Origin: Streptomyces sp. NBC_00659
Lineage (GTDB): Bacteria > Actinomycetota > Actinomycetes > Streptomycetales > Streptomycetaceae
Assembly: GCF_036226925.1 (NCBI RefSeq)
Contig: NZ_CP109031.1
Span: 4,464,001-4,528,000 of the forward strand
Direction of reading: 5' to 3'
Length of the DNA: 64,000 bases
In this document: one piece after another, positions 1 through 10,488 of the stretch
Layout: every line of letters begins with the position of its first letter
Position numbering within the stretch: position 1 is the first letter of the stretch
Position numbers and translations under genes: made by a program
The notes under the pieces: model-generated
The model's input: only the letters and a program-made list of their open reading frames with translations
Databases searched by the model: none
Told to the model about the DNA's origin: nothing

Positions 1-2736
1 CAGGTCCGTGCGCAGGGCGGCGGCGCAGCTCGGTTCCAGGACGACGACCGGGAGGTCGTCCATGGCGAGGTAGGGCTCCATGAGGTCGAGGGTGCGGCGG
101 AGCACGGTGCGGGCGCGGTCGAGCTGGCCGGTCGAGACGTACGTCAGTCCGCAGCAGACGCGGTGGCGGCGGCGCGGGAGCAGTGTGCCGAGGCGGAGGG
201 GGCCCCGGGTCACGCCGTCGCCGACGGGCCCGTGCCTCCACACCGTCCTCGGGGGCAGCAGCACGGCCAGTCCCGCGGCCTCCAGGACCCTTACGGCCGC
301 GCGTCCCACGGAGGGTTCCAGGTGTTCGGTGAAGGTGTCCGGCCACAGGAGGACCGTCTTGCGGCCGAAGTCCGGGAACAGCGCGGGGGCGGGCCGCCCG
401 CCCCCGCGCCTCTCCCCGCCCGGTCCGCCCTGGGTGTCCTGTCCGCCCCGGCGCCGTTCACGCTCGCGCGCCCGTGCCCGGTCCCGGAACCGGGCCGACC
501 ACCACCGGCTGAACGTCTCCGGCGCCAGCCGCGGGATCTCCCGTCCGGGTGCGACACCGGCCAGGCGCTTGGCGACGGCGGCCAAGGGGCGCAGGGACGC
601 GAGGGAGTTGACGAGCCGGGCCGAGCGGGTACGGGTCACCGCCGCGAGCCAGAAGGGGAGCCGCCCCAGGGTGTAGTGCGCGGCGGGACGGCGGCGGCCC
701 GCGTAGTGGTGGTGGAGGAACTCCGCCTTGTAGGTGGCCATGTCGACGCCGACCGGGCAGTCGGACCTGCATCCCTTGCAGGACAGGCACAGGTCCAGCG
801 CGTCCCGGACCTCCGTCGAGCGCCACCCGTCGGTGACGATCTCGCCGGCGAGCATCTCGTGCAGCAGTCTGGCCCGCCCGCGCGTGGAGTGCGCCTCCTC
901 GCCGGTCGCCCGGAAGGAGGGGCACATGACCTCGGCGCCGCCCGGGACCGAGGCCGTACGGCACTTGGCGACACCCACGCAGCGGCGCACCGCCGCCGAG
1001 AAGTCGCCGCCGTCCGCCGGATAGCCGAACTCCACGTCCACCGGGCGCCGCGGCAGCACCGCGAACCGCAGGTTCTCGTCCAGCCGGTGCGGGCGCACGA
1101 GCATGCCGGGGTTGAGCAGGCCGCGGGGGTCCCAGAGGTCCTTCGCCCGTTCGAAGAGGCGGACCATCTCCGCTCCGTACATCGTGGGCAGCAGTTCGGC
1201 GCGGGCCTGTCCGTCGCCGTGCTCGCCGGACAGCGAGCCGCCGTGCGCGACGACGAGGCGGGCGGCCTCCTCCGAGAAGCGCCGGAAGCGGGTGACGCCC
1301 GCCGCGGTGATCAGGTCGAAGTCGATCCGGACGTGGATGCAGCCGTCGCCGAAGTGGCCGTACGGGGTGCCGTGCAGGCCGTGGGCGGCGAGCAGGGCCC
1401 GGAAGTCCCGCAGATACGCGCCGAGGCGGGCGGGCGGCACCGCGCAGTCCTCCCAGCCGGGCCAGGCCTCTTCGCCGAGCCCGCGGCCGGCGCCGAGCGG
1501 GGGCCGGGCCTCTTTGCCGCGGCCTGCTCCGAGCGGGGAGCGGTCCCCGGCGTACGGCATCCGGGTCGCCGTGCCGCTCGCGTCCTCCCGCAGCCGCCAC
1601 AGCGCCCGCTGCCCCGCCGGGTCGGTGACCACCAGGGCGTCCCCCACGTCCGCGGCCCGCACGATCGTGTCCGCACGCGCGCGGGCCTCCGCCGGCGATC
1701 CGCCGCCCGTCTCCACGAACAGCCAGGCCCCGCCGCGCGGCAGCCCCGCGTCGGCGGGCACGAGATCGGCGGCCATCCCCTCCACGGTCAGCGGCCCGTA
1801 CCCGAGCAGGCCGGCCGCGGCGTCCGCGGCGGCGCTCTCGTCGGGGTAGGCCAGGACGGCCAGCGCCCGTGCCCGGGGTGCCTCGACCAGGCGTACGACC
1901 GCCTCGGTGAGCAGACCCCAGGTGCCCTCGGAGCCGCAGAACGCGCGGGCCACGTCCGCGCCGCGTTCGGGCAGGAGCGCGTCGAGGGCGTACCCGGAGA
2001 TCCGCCGCGGCAGATCCGGGAAGCCGGTCCGCAGCAGCGCCAACTCGCTCTCGACCAGGGCCTTCAGCCCGTCCGGGGCGCCCTGCCAGTTCCGGCCGAG
2101 GCGGCGGGTGTCCCCGGCCGCGCCGACGACCGAGAGCTCCCGCACGTTGTCCGCCGTGGTGCCCCAGGCGACCGAGTGGGAGCCGCAGGAGTTGTTGCCG
2201 ATCATCCCGCCGAGGGTGCAGCGGCTGTGCGTGGAGGGGTCGGGGCCGAAGCGCAGTCCGTGCGGGGCGGCGGCTTCCTGGAGGCGGTCGAGGACGGCAC
2301 CGGGCTGGACGACGGCCGTGCGGGCGTCCGGGTCCAGCGCGAGGATCCGGTTCATGTGGCGGGTGAAGTCCAGGACGACGCCGGTGCCCGTGGCCTGTCC
2401 GGCGATCGAGGTGCCGCCGCCGCGCGCCACGACCGGCACCGCGTGGGCGCGGCACACGGCGAGCGCGGCGGCCACGTCCTCGGCGTCCCTCGGGGCCACC
2501 ACACCGAGCGGTACGCGCCGGTAGTTGGAGGCGTCCATGGTGGTCAGCGCCCGCGCCGTCGCGTCGAAGGAGACCTCGCCGCGCACGGCCCCCGCCAGGT
2601 CGGACCGGAGCTGACCGGCGGACCCCTCCGGCTGCCCCTCCGGCGACCCGTCCGGCTGCCCTGCGGGCCGTCCGTCCGGCCGTCCGCTCGGCCTTCCGTC
2701 CGGCTGTCCGTCCGGCCGTCCACCCAGTTCCGTCAT
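1..2736 (-). CDS. FAD-binding and (Fe-S)-binding oxidoreductase, C-terminus outside window
   Basis: The reading frame is open from an ATG at 2736 to the left edge, giving 912 codons with no stop. After a Gly/Pro/Asp-rich N-terminal tail (about residues 5-40) comes a PCMH-type FAD domain containing VVARGGGTSIAGQATG and the NNSCGS region. Then come Fe-S ligands (CVGVAKC near base 970; LCLSCKGCRSDCPV near 790-750), and near base 160 a cysteine-rich CCG motif (CCGLTYVSTGQ). This order matches the roughly 950-1000 residue D-lactate/glycolate dehydrogenase family fused to a GlpC-like module, which oxidises 2-hydroxyacids and passes electrons to the membrane. The substrate cannot be read from sequence. 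The longer open frames on either strand here are high-GC shadows. Confidence 0.88.
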   Translation of the reverse strand, partial: MTELGGRPDGQPDGRPSGRPDGRPAGQPDGSPEGQPEGSAGQLRSDLAGAVRGEVSFDATARALTTMDASNYRRVPLGVVAPRDAEDVAAALAVCRAHAVPVVARGGGTSIAGQATGTGVVLDFTRHMNRILALDPDARTAVVQPGAVLDRLQEAAAPHGLRFGPDPSTHSRCTLGGMIGNNSCGSHSVAWGTTADNVRELSVVGAAGDTRRLGRNWQGAPDGLKALVESELALLRTGFPDLPRRISGYALDALLPERGADVARAFCGSEGTWGLLTEAVVRLVEAPRARALAVLAYPDESAAADAAAGLLGYGPLTVEGMAADLVPADAGLPRGGAWLFVETGGGSPAEARARADTIVRAADVGDALVVTDPAGQRALWRLREDASGTATRMPYAGDRSPLGAGRGKEARPPLGAGRGLGEEAWPGWEDCAVPPARLGAYLRDFRALLAAHGLHGTPYGHFGDGCIHVRIDFDLITAAGVTRFRRFSEEAARLVVAHGGSLSGEHGDGQARAELLPTMYGAEMVRLFERAKDLWDPRGLLNPGMLVRPHRLDENLRFAVLPRRPVDVEFGYPADGGDFSAAVRRCVGVAKCRTASVPGGAEVMCPSFRATGEEAHSTRGRARLLHEMLAGEIVTDGWRSTEVRDALDLCLSCKGCRSDCPVGVDMATYKAEFLHHHYAGRRRPAAHYTLGRLPFWLAAVTRTRSARLVNSLASLRPLAAVAKRLAGVAPGREIPRLAPETFSRWWSARFRDRARARERERRRGGQDTQGGPGGERRGGGRPAPALFPDFGRKTVLLWPDTFTEHLEPSVGRAAVRVLEAAGLAVLLPPRTVWRHGPVGDGVTRGPLRLGTLLPRRRHRVCCGLTYVSTGQLDRARTVLRRTLDLMEPYLAMDDLPVVVLEPSCAAALRTDL

Positions 2737-2849
2737 GCCTCCAGGATGCCGCCGGGCACCGGCGGCGGCGCTGTGGCCAGACGCCCGAAAGACACCGATA
2801 TGCCGGGGCGATCATGAAACCGCTTCCCGAAGCCTCCCAATCGGATCAC

Positions 2850-2864
2850 GAACTCTCATATAGT
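2850..2864 (+). promoter_or_regulatory. candidate conservon promoter with a 13-mer shared with the amidase gene
   Basis: GAACTCTCATATA at 2850-2862 runs into a good -10 hexamer, TATAGT (2859-2864), about 100 nt before cvnA. The same 13-mer occurs at 46725-46737 upstream of the secreted amidase. The leader between here and cvnA has a 12-bp tandem repeat (GACCGAGGACAC, about 2906-2930). Confidence 0.45.
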
Positions 2865-2965
2865 GACGGCGAGTTGAGCATCGAGTGTCGCTTCTCGCCC
2901 AGGACCGACCGAGGACACGACCGAGGACACGTTCTCCCCCCAGGAACACGACCGAGGACCGATTG

Positions 2966-4753
2966 ATGACCCCGCCTCTGCCCTCCGGCGAACGACCCAC
3001 CCCCCGCACCATGGCGAAAGCCGTGCTGGCCGCCGCCGTCCCGGCCGCGGCCGCGGTGGTGGCCGCCGTCCTGCTCGCCCCCGAACCGGCCCGCGTACCC
3101 CTCGCCTGGGGCACCGGCGCCGCCGCGGTGCTGCTGTGCGCCGCCGTGGCGGTGGCCGCCCACGCCGTGCAGACCAGGCGCATCGCGCTGCGCCGCCTCG
3201 ACAGCGTGGCCAAGGACGCCGGCCGGCTCCTTCAGGAACGCGCCAGACTGGCGGAGGAGTTCGGCCAGGAGCGGGCCAGGCTCGTCGACGAGGCCGCCCG
3301 CGAACGCGCCCGCGCGGCCGAGACCGGGGCGCAGGAGCGGGCCCGTCTGACCGAGACGGCCGCCCGCGAACACGCCCGCCTCACCGAGGAGTTCACCAAG
3401 GAGAGGGAACTGCTCACCGGCGACCGCGCCCGGCTCACCGAGCGCAACGCCGAACTCTCCGAGCGCACCCGGCAGGCCGCCGCCGACCGCGCCGCCGCGA
3501 TCTCGGCGATCGCCAACGCGGCCGGACGCATGCAGGCGCTGTCCACCGGCATGCTGGCCGACCTGCGCGCGATGGAGGAGAGGCACTCCGACGAGGACGT
3601 CCTCGCGGACCTGCTCCACCTCGACCACCGCACCGCGCAGGCGGGCCGCCTCGCCGACTCCGTCGCCGTCCTGGCGGGCGCTCGCTCGGGGCGCCGCTGG
3701 GCCCGCCCGATCGTCATGGAGTCGATCCTGCGCGGCGCCATGGGCCGCATCGGCGGCTACCAGCGGGTGCGCGTCCACTCCGCCAGCGAGGTCGCCGTCG
3801 CCGGACACGCCGCCGAGGGCGTCATGCACGCACTGGCCGAACTCCTCGACAACGCCGCCAACTTCTCGCCGCCCACCGCCGAAGTGCATGTGTACGTCGA
3901 GGAGGTCCCCGCGGGTGTCATCGTCTCCGTCGAGGACAGCGGCCTGGTGATGGGAGACGTCCAGCTGCGCCGCGCCGAACGGGCCGTCACCGGCCCCGTC
4001 GGGCCCCGGTCCGGGCTCGGTGGCCTCACCGGCACCCGCCTCGGCCTCTCGGTGGTCGGCCGGCTCGCCCGCAAGCACGGCCTGAAGGTGTCCTTCCGGC
4101 CCTCCGCCCGCGGCGGCACCGGCGTGCTGGTCCTGATACCGCAGGACATCCTCACCCAGCCCAGCCTTCACCTCACCGCAGCGCCGCTGCCGGCCGGGGC
4201 CGAGCCCGTCCCCTCCGACCCGACCGCCGTCGACGGCCACACCACCGCGCCGAGGCCGCCCGACGGCCGGGAATCACCGGAGTCCCCGTGGTCCCCGCAC
4301 CCGCGCGAGTCCCGTACCTCCCAGGAATCCCCGGCGTCCCCCGTGTCGTACGCCGCCGCCCGCGCGGCCGGCGACCTCGACCCGGACCCCGTCCCGACCC
4401 ACGACTCGCCCCGGCACGAACAGGGCCTCCCGTCCACCGGCGGCCTGCCCAAGCGCCGCCGCGGACGCACCCTCGCCCACGCCGAGCGCAGCCGCTCACA
4501 CGTCACACCCCCGGCCGACCCCGAACCCCGTACCGGCGACGACCCCAAGATCCGGTCCGCCTCCCGCTTCGGCACCTTCCGCCAGGCGGTGCGCGGCACG
4601 GCACCGGGCGCCCCCGGACCCGTACCGGCCGACGATCCGCCCCGGACCGAAGCACCGGCACGGCCCGAGGACCACGCAACCGCGTCCACCAGTTCCCCCA
4701 CCACGACCCCCACCACCCCCACCGCGCTCCCGGAAGGCGACACCACCCCATGA
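2966..4753 (+). CDS. cvnA: conservon sensor-kinase-like membrane ATPase CvnA
   Basis: The protein has 595 residues. Two hydrophobic segments (about residues 15-33 and 40-60) precede a long charged coiled coil (about 65-190) rich in ERARL repeats. A dimerisation helix with LDHRTAQ follows, then a GHKL ATPase domain whose N-box ELLDNAANFSPP lies near residue 291, and a low-complexity Pro/Ser C-tail. Membership is clear because genes for roadblock, DUF742 and GTPase proteins follow with overlapping starts. In this family CvnA sits in the membrane and gathers CvnB-D into a G-protein-like complex. I chose ATG 2966 over GTG 2885 because the extra N-terminus is only repetitive Arg/Pro/Thr. The stop overlaps the next start (ATGA). 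Confidence 0.9.
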   Translation: MTPPLPSGERPTPRTMAKAVLAAAVPAAAAVVAAVLLAPEPARVPLAWGTGAAAVLLCAAVAVAAHAVQTRRIALRRLDSVAKDAGRLLQERARLAEEFGQERARLVDEAARERARAAETGAQERARLTETAAREHARLTEEFTKERELLTGDRARLTERNAELSERTRQAAADRAAAISAIANAAGRMQALSTGMLADLRAMEERHSDEDVLADLLHLDHRTAQAGRLADSVAVLAGARSGRRWARPIVMESILRGAMGRIGGYQRVRVHSASEVAVAGHAAEGVMHALAELLDNAANFSPPTAEVHVYVEEVPAGVIVSVEDSGLVMGDVQLRRAERAVTGPVGPRSGLGGLTGTRLGLSVVGRLARKHGLKVSFRPSARGGTGVLVLIPQDILTQPSLHLTAAPLPAGAEPVPSDPTAVDGHTTAPRPPDGRESPESPWSPHPRESRTSQESPASPVSYAAARAAGDLDPDPVPTHDSPRHEQGLPSTGGLPKRRRGRTLAHAERSRSHVTPPADPEPRTGDDPKIRSASRFGTFRQAVRGTAPGAPGPVPADDPPRTEAPARPEDHATASTSSPTTTPTTPTALPEGDTTP

Positions 4754-5157
4754 CCGGCACCATCACCGCCGACGAGAAGCTCACCTGGCTCATCGAGGGC
4801 CTCCTTGAGCGCACCCCGGGCGCACGGCACGCGCTCGTGCTCTCCCGCGACGGACTGAAGCTGTGCCGCACTCCGGAGCTGTCGGTCGACCAGGCCGACC
4901 AGCTCGCCGCCATCGCCGCCGGCATCCAGTCGCTGTCCCACGGCGCCTCCATGGAGTTCGGCGACGGCAGCGGGGGCGTGCGCTCGGCGATGGCCGAGTT
5001 CTACGGAGGGGTGCTGTTCATCGTGGAAGCGGGCGACGGCGCGCACCTCGCCGTCGTCACCGCCGAGGACGCCGACGCCGGACTGGTGGGACACAACATG
5101 AGCGAACTCGTGGAACAACTCGGCGAGCACCTGACCTCGCCGCCCCGGTCGTCATGA
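4750..5157 (+). CDS. cvnB: roadblock/LC7-domain protein CvnB
   Basis: This 135-residue protein consists almost entirely of one roadblock/LC7 domain, with the typical start (LTWLIEGLLER, then HALVLSRDGL) and the core LFIVEAGDGAHLAVV. Such proteins act as regulators or GTPase-activating partners of small G proteins; in conservons they bind the CvnD GTPase. It overlaps cvnA by 4 nt at its start and cvnC by 4 nt at its end, so translation of the three is probably coupled. Confidence 0.92.
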   Translation: MTGTITADEKLTWLIEGLLERTPGARHALVLSRDGLKLCRTPELSVDQADQLAAIAAGIQSLSHGASMEFGDGSGGVRSAMAEFYGGVLFIVEAGDGAHLAVVTAEDADAGLVGHNMSELVEQLGEHLTSPPRSS

Positions 5158-5510
5158 GCCGTCCTGGCAGGGACGACGCGCCCGACCGGCTGTACACCCT
5201 CACCGGAGGGCGCACCCGTTCCGGCCCCGACACCCCCTTCGACCTCGTGACACTGGTGGTCGCCGAGTGCGATCCGGCGGTGGGCATGCAGTCCGAGCAC
5301 GCCGCGATCCTGCGGATGTGCGAGCGGCCGACGGCCGTCGTGGAGATCGCGGCGGAGCTGGGACTGCCGGTGTCGATCACCCGCGTCCTGCTCTCCGACC
5401 TGCTCTCCACGGGCCGGGTCAGCGCCCGTCACCCGCACACCACTGTTCCCTCCGGTCTTCCCGATCCCGACATCCTGGAGCAGGTGCTCGTTGGACTCCG
5501 TAACCTCTGA
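5154..5510 (+). CDS. cvnC: DUF742 winged-helix protein CvnC
   Basis: This 118-residue DUF742 protein has a short N-terminal tail with LYTLTGGRT, a helical segment (AAILRMCERPTAVVEIAAEL) and a winged-helix part (ITRVLLSDLLSTGRV). ATG 5154 overlaps the cvnB stop. Conservon CvnC proteins join the membrane complex; their exact activity is unsettled. The frame stays open upstream, but that stretch only mirrors cvnB. The 3' end overlaps the cvnD start by 20 nt. Confidence 0.92.
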   Translation: MSRPGRDDAPDRLYTLTGGRTRSGPDTPFDLVTLVVAECDPAVGMQSEHAAILRMCERPTAVVEIAAELGLPVSITRVLLSDLLSTGRVSARHPHTTVPSGLPDPDILEQVLVGLRNL

Positions 5511-6129
5511 CGCTCGTGCGCCCCTGTCCGCGTCCGCCGACAACGGCCTCAAGATCGTGATCGTGGGCGGGTTCGGTGTCGGCAAGACGACCCTCGTCCG
5601 CTCGGTCAGCGAGATCCGTCCCCTCAACACCGAGGAGACGATGACGCAGGCCGGCGCGAGCGTCGACGACATCAGCGAGGTACGCGGCAAGTCCGCGACC
5701 ACCGTCGCCTTCGACTTCGGACGCATCACGCTGGACACGCACAACATCCTGTACCTGTTCGGCGCACCCGGACAGGAGCGGTTCTGGTTCCTGTGGGACC
5801 GGCTGTTCTCCGGAACGCTCGGGGCGATCGTCCTGGTGGACACCCGCCGCATCGACGAATCCTGGTACGCCATCGACCGGCTGGAGCACTACGGCACGCC
5901 CTTCATCGTGGCCTGCAACGACTTCGGCGGGCCCCCGCACACCCCCGCGCAGATCCGCGAGGCCCTCGACCTCGACCCGCACGTACCGCTGCTCGACTGC
6001 GACGCCCGCTCCCGGGAGTCCAGCAAGCAGGTGCTGATCACGCTGGTGGAGCACCTCCAGTCCCGCTACGCCCGTCACGGCGCCGAAGCCGCGGAAGGCG
6101 CCCTTCAATCACCGGAGCCCGCTCTGTGA
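5491..6129 (+). CDS. cvnD: conservon small GTPase CvnD
   Basis: The 212-residue ATP/GTP-binding protein has a P-loop (GGFGVGKTT, near residue 28), a switch/G3 region reading FGAPGQERFWFLWD and a degenerate G4 (CNDF instead of NKxD), as is common for bacterial CvnD/MglA relatives. The start is TTG at 5491 inside the end of cvnC; no better in-frame ATG or GTG precedes the P-loop. The stop overlaps the GTG of the following P450. It is the presumed nucleotide switch of the complex. Confidence 0.9.
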   Translation: MDSVTSDARAPLSASADNGLKIVIVGGFGVGKTTLVRSVSEIRPLNTEETMTQAGASVDDISEVRGKSATTVAFDFGRITLDTHNILYLFGAPGQERFWFLWDRLFSGTLGAIVLVDTRRIDESWYAIDRLEHYGTPFIVACNDFGGPPHTPAQIREALDLDPHVPLLDCDARSRESSKQVLITLVEHLQSRYARHGAEAAEGALQSPEPAL

Positions 6130-7346
6130 CCCCCGCCTCCGCCACCGCGCCCGTCCCCCTCGGCGGGCCGCGGTTCCAGACCGAACCCGCCGAGCTGTAC
6201 CGGGAGATGCGGCGCGACCACGGATCCGTCGTGCCGGTCGTCCTCGACGGCGACATCCCCGCCTGGCTCGTGCTCGGCTACCGCGAACTGCACCAGGTCA
6301 CCGGCGATCCCCAGCTGTTCAGCCGGGACTCGGACCTGTGGAGCCAGTGGGACCGCATCCCCGACGACTGGCCGCTGCTGCCGATGATCGGCCGCAAACA
6401 GCCCTCCATCCTGTACACCGTCGGCGAGCGCCACCGCGAGCGCGCCGCGATGATCAGCGACGCGCTCGAAGCCATCGACCCCTCCGAACTGCGCTCCCAG
6501 GCCGAGAAGTTCGCCGACGAGCTGATCGACGCGATCTGCCCCAAGGGCGAGACGGACCTCATCGGCGACTACGCGGCCCTGCTGCCCGTACGGGTCCTCG
6601 CGACGCTCTACGGCTTCGCGGACGAACAGGGACCCGGCCTGGTCACCGCCCTGAACGACATGATCAACGGGCGCGAGGGCGCGCTGGCCGGACAGCAGCA
6701 TCTGGCCTCTTCCATGGCCCGGTTGATCGCCGACCGCAAGGAAGCGCCCGCCGACGACGTCGTGTCCCGGATGCTCGCGAACACCGCGGGCTTCGACGAC
6801 ATGGAGATCGTCCAGGACCTCATGGTCATGATGGCCGCCGGCCACCAGCCCACGGCCGACTGGATCGGCAACTCGCTGCGCCTGATGCTCACCGACGAAC
6901 GGTTCGCCGCCTCCCTGTTCGGCGGCCGGCACAGTGTCGCCGAGGCCATGAACGAGGTCCTGTGGGAGGACACCCCCACCCAGAACGTGGCCGGACGCTG
7001 GGCCTCCCGCAACACCCAGCTCGGCGGCCGCCGCATCCGCGCCGGCGACCTGCTGCTGCTCGGCCTCCAGGGCGCCAACTCCGACCCCCAGGTCCGCACC
7101 GACAGTTCGGCCCTCACCGGCGGCAACAACGCCCACTTCTCCTTCGGTCACGGGGAGCACCGCTGCCCGTTCCCGGCACAGGAGGTCGCCGAGGTCATCG
7201 CGCGGACCGGCATCGAGATCGTCCTGGACCGGCTGCCGGACATCGACCTGGCGGTACCCGCCGACACGCTGACCCGGCGCCCCTCCCCGTGGCTACGGGG
7301 CCTGAACGAACTGCCGGTGCGGTTCACGCCCGTACCCGTCCTCTGA
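6126..7346 (+). CDS. cytochrome P450, CYP157-like, with an altered ExxR motif
   Basis: The 406-residue P450 begins at GTG 6126, overlapping the cvnD stop, so it belongs to the conservon. The heme loop FSFGHGEHRCP is intact with the ligand Cys at about 347. The K-helix, normally ExxR, reads E277-V-L-W280, so the invariant Arg is Trp. The I-helix reads AGHQPT, with Gln where Asp or Glu is usual. CYP157 enzymes of Streptomyces conservons are known to break ExxR in this way (EQSLW in CYP157C1), which supports the assignment. Substrate unknown; it could be catalytic, or structural/regulatory beside the next P450. Confidence 0.88.
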   Translation: MTPASATAPVPLGGPRFQTEPAELYREMRRDHGSVVPVVLDGDIPAWLVLGYRELHQVTGDPQLFSRDSDLWSQWDRIPDDWPLLPMIGRKQPSILYTVGERHRERAAMISDALEAIDPSELRSQAEKFADELIDAICPKGETDLIGDYAALLPVRVLATLYGFADEQGPGLVTALNDMINGREGALAGQQHLASSMARLIADRKEAPADDVVSRMLANTAGFDDMEIVQDLMVMMAAGHQPTADWIGNSLRLMLTDERFAASLFGGRHSVAEAMNEVLWEDTPTQNVAGRWASRNTQLGGRRIRAGDLLLLGLQGANSDPQVRTDSSALTGGNNAHFSFGHGEHRCPFPAQEVAEVIARTGIEIVLDRLPDIDLAVPADTLTRRPSPWLRGLNELPVRFTPVPVL

Positions 7347-7455
7347 GACACCGTTGCCACCCGGCCGGCGCACCCGCCCGGCCGGGGCCCGGGGCTGTCC
7401 CCATGCCCCGGGGAAGACGCGTCACCCCCACCCCAGCCCTTGGAGGCACCCCCGC

Positions 7456-8679
7456 ATGACCACCGGTACCGAAGAGACCCGCATAGTCCTGGACCCCTTC
7501 GTCACCGACCTGGACGGCGAGAGCGCCGCGCTGCGCGCCGCGGGACCGCTCGCCGCCGTCGAACTGCCCGGCGGTGTCCCGGTGTGGGCGGTCACCCACC
7601 ACGCCGAGGCGCGCGCCCTGCTCACGGACCCCCGTCTGGTGAAGGACATCAACGTCTGGGGCGCCTGGCAGCGCGGCGAGATCGCCCCCGACTGGCCGCT
7701 GATCGGGCTCGCCAACCCCGGCCGCTCCATGCTCACGGTGGACGGCGCGGACCACCGGCGGATGCGCACCCTGGTGGCACAGGCCCTGACACCGCGCCGC
7801 GTGGAGCAGATGCGGGAGCGGATCTCGAAGATGACGGAGAGTCTGCTCGACAACCTCACCGGGGACGTCGTCGACCTGAAGGCCGACTTCGCCTACCCCC
7901 TGCCCATGTACGTGATCGCCGACCTCATGGGCATCGAGGAGTCCCGGCTGCCGCGTCTGAAGGAGCTCTTCGAGAAGTTCTTCTCGACGCAGACCCCTCC
8001 CGCCGAGGTCATCGCGACCCTCACCGAGCTGGCCGGGATCATGGCGGACACGGTGGCGGCCAAGCGTGCCGAGCCGGGCGACGACCTGACCAGCGCGCTG
8101 ATCCTGGCCTCCGAGGACGGCGACCACCTCACCGACGCGGAGATCGTCTCCACCCTCCAGCTGATGGTCGCGGCGGGCCACGAGACGACCATCTCCCTCA
8201 TCGTCAACGCGGTGGTCAACCTGTCCGCCCACCCCGACCAGCGCGCCCTCGTCCTGTCCGGCGAGGCCGACTGGTCCGCGGTCGTCGAGGAGACCCTGCG
8301 CCACTCCACCCCGACCTCCCACGTCCTCATCCGCTTCGCCACGGAGGACGTCCCGGTCGGCGACAAGGTGATCCCGGCGGGCGACGCGCTCATCGTGTCG
8401 TACGGCGCGATCGGCCGCGACGAGAACGCCCACGGGCCCACCGCGGGCGAGTTCGACGTCAGCCGTACAAGCAAGAACCGTCACATCTCCTTCGGCCACG
8501 GGCCCCACGTCTGCCCCGGCGCGGCCCTGTCCCGCCTGGAGGCGGGCGTCGCCCTGCCCGCCCTGTACGAGCGCTTCCCCTCGCTGGACCTGGCCGTCCC
8601 GGTGTCGGAGCTCCGCAACAAGCCGGTGGTGACGCAGAACGACCTGTTCGAGCTGCCGGTCAAGCTCACCGCCGGATAA
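7456..8679 (+). CDS. cytochrome P450, CYP154-like
   Basis: The 407-residue soluble P450 has all canonical motifs: AAGHETT in the I-helix, ExxR as E279-T-L-R282, and the heme loop SFGHGPHVCPG with Cys near 353. It lies 109 bp after the CYP157-like gene; a TTGGAGG ribosome site precedes ATG 7456. Streptomyces conservons often end in a CYP157/CYP154 pair, and CYP154 members hydroxylate polycyclic or steroid-like substrates. The substrate here is unknown. A dedicated electron-transfer partner is not encoded nearby. Confidence 0.88.
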   Translation: MTTGTEETRIVLDPFVTDLDGESAALRAAGPLAAVELPGGVPVWAVTHHAEARALLTDPRLVKDINVWGAWQRGEIAPDWPLIGLANPGRSMLTVDGADHRRMRTLVAQALTPRRVEQMRERISKMTESLLDNLTGDVVDLKADFAYPLPMYVIADLMGIEESRLPRLKELFEKFFSTQTPPAEVIATLTELAGIMADTVAAKRAEPGDDLTSALILASEDGDHLTDAEIVSTLQLMVAAGHETTISLIVNAVVNLSAHPDQRALVLSGEADWSAVVEETLRHSTPTSHVLIRFATEDVPVGDKVIPAGDALIVSYGAIGRDENAHGPTAGEFDVSRTSKNRHISFGHGPHVCPGAALSRLEAGVALPALYERFPSLDLAVPVSELRNKPVVTQNDLFELPVKLTAG

Positions 8680-8698
8680 CCGGACCCCATGAGCCGCC

Positions 8699-8735
8699 GG
8701 CCGCGGGAGGGCCCGTGACGGGCCCTGCCGCGGCC
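8699..8735 (+). terminator. imperfect long hairpin ending the conservon
   Basis: AGGGCCCG (8708-8715) pairs with CGGGCCCT (8719-8726). After one G-G mismatch, GGCCGCGG pairs with CCGCGGCC on the outside. It sits 20 bp past the second P450 stop. Confidence 0.65.
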
Positions 8736-8774
8736 GCCGCCGTCAACACGCCCCGTCTCAGCCGACGGACGACG

Positions 8775-9930
<1,156 letters not shown>

Positions 9931-10046
9931 CCGGTCCCACGCGATCAGGGGCGTCCGGCGCGTGTGAGCGCGCAGGACGTCCCTTTCCGTTGTCCGGGTG
10001 AGCCGTGCGGGTGACAAGCGGCGCCTTCGGTGCCTGTATGGAAGAC

Positions 10047-10460
10047 ATGAGCAATGTCCCGGCTCCGAGCGCCGAGCTCGGACCGCTCGTCAAGCAGTAC
10101 GCCGTCCTGCTGACGAGCCACAAGAAGGACGGCACGGGCGTCGGCACCCCGGTGAACATCGCCGTCGAGGGTGACCACGCGTACTTCCGCACCCCGGGCA
10201 AGGCGTGGAAGGTCCGACGAATCCGCAACAACCCCGAGGTGGAGATCGCCCCCTCCACCCTCCGGGGCGCGCCCACCGGGCCCGAGTTCCACGCCCGCGC
10301 CCGGCTGATCGACCACGGGAGCGAGGAGGAGAAGCACGCGGCGAAGCTGCTGCGGCACAAGTACCCGTTCATGCACGGCGTCCTCGTACCGTTTGCCCAC
10401 AAGGTGATGCGGACGCCGACGATGCACTACGAGGTGCGCCCGCTCAAGGACGGGGAATAG
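10047..10460 (+). CDS. PPOX-class F420/flavin-dependent oxidoreductase family protein
   Basis: The 137-residue split-barrel protein contains VGTPVNIAVEGDHAYFRT and the typical WKVRRIRNNPEVEIAPS strand-turn of PPOX-class F420-dependent reductases. These small cytoplasmic enzymes use F420 or FMN to reduce or oxidise diverse substrates; the substrate here is unknown. GTGACA (10011-10016), an 18-bp spacer and TGTATG (10035-10040) lie so that ATG 10047 is 6 nt downstream, which favours this start over ATG 10038 or the farther ATG 10005. Confidence 0.85.
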   Translation: MSNVPAPSAELGPLVKQYAVLLTSHKKDGTGVGTPVNIAVEGDHAYFRTPGKAWKVRRIRNNPEVEIAPSTLRGAPTGPEFHARARLIDHGSEEEKHAAKLLRHKYPFMHGVLVPFAHKVMRTPTMHYEVRPLKDGE

Positions 10461-10488
10461 GGAGCGACGGCGGCCGTACAGGCAGGGG

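Noticed and set aside
163..2817. Very long open frames on both strands over the FAD dehydrogenase
   Set aside because: Arg/Gly/Pro/Ala-rich with no domain; the true frame carries PCMH, Fe-S and CCG motifs.
2885..2965. Longer N-terminus for CvnA from GTG 2885
   Set aside because: It encodes only a repetitive Arg/Thr/Pro stretch from a tandem DNA repeat, and the proposed promoter leaves a leader to ATG 2966.
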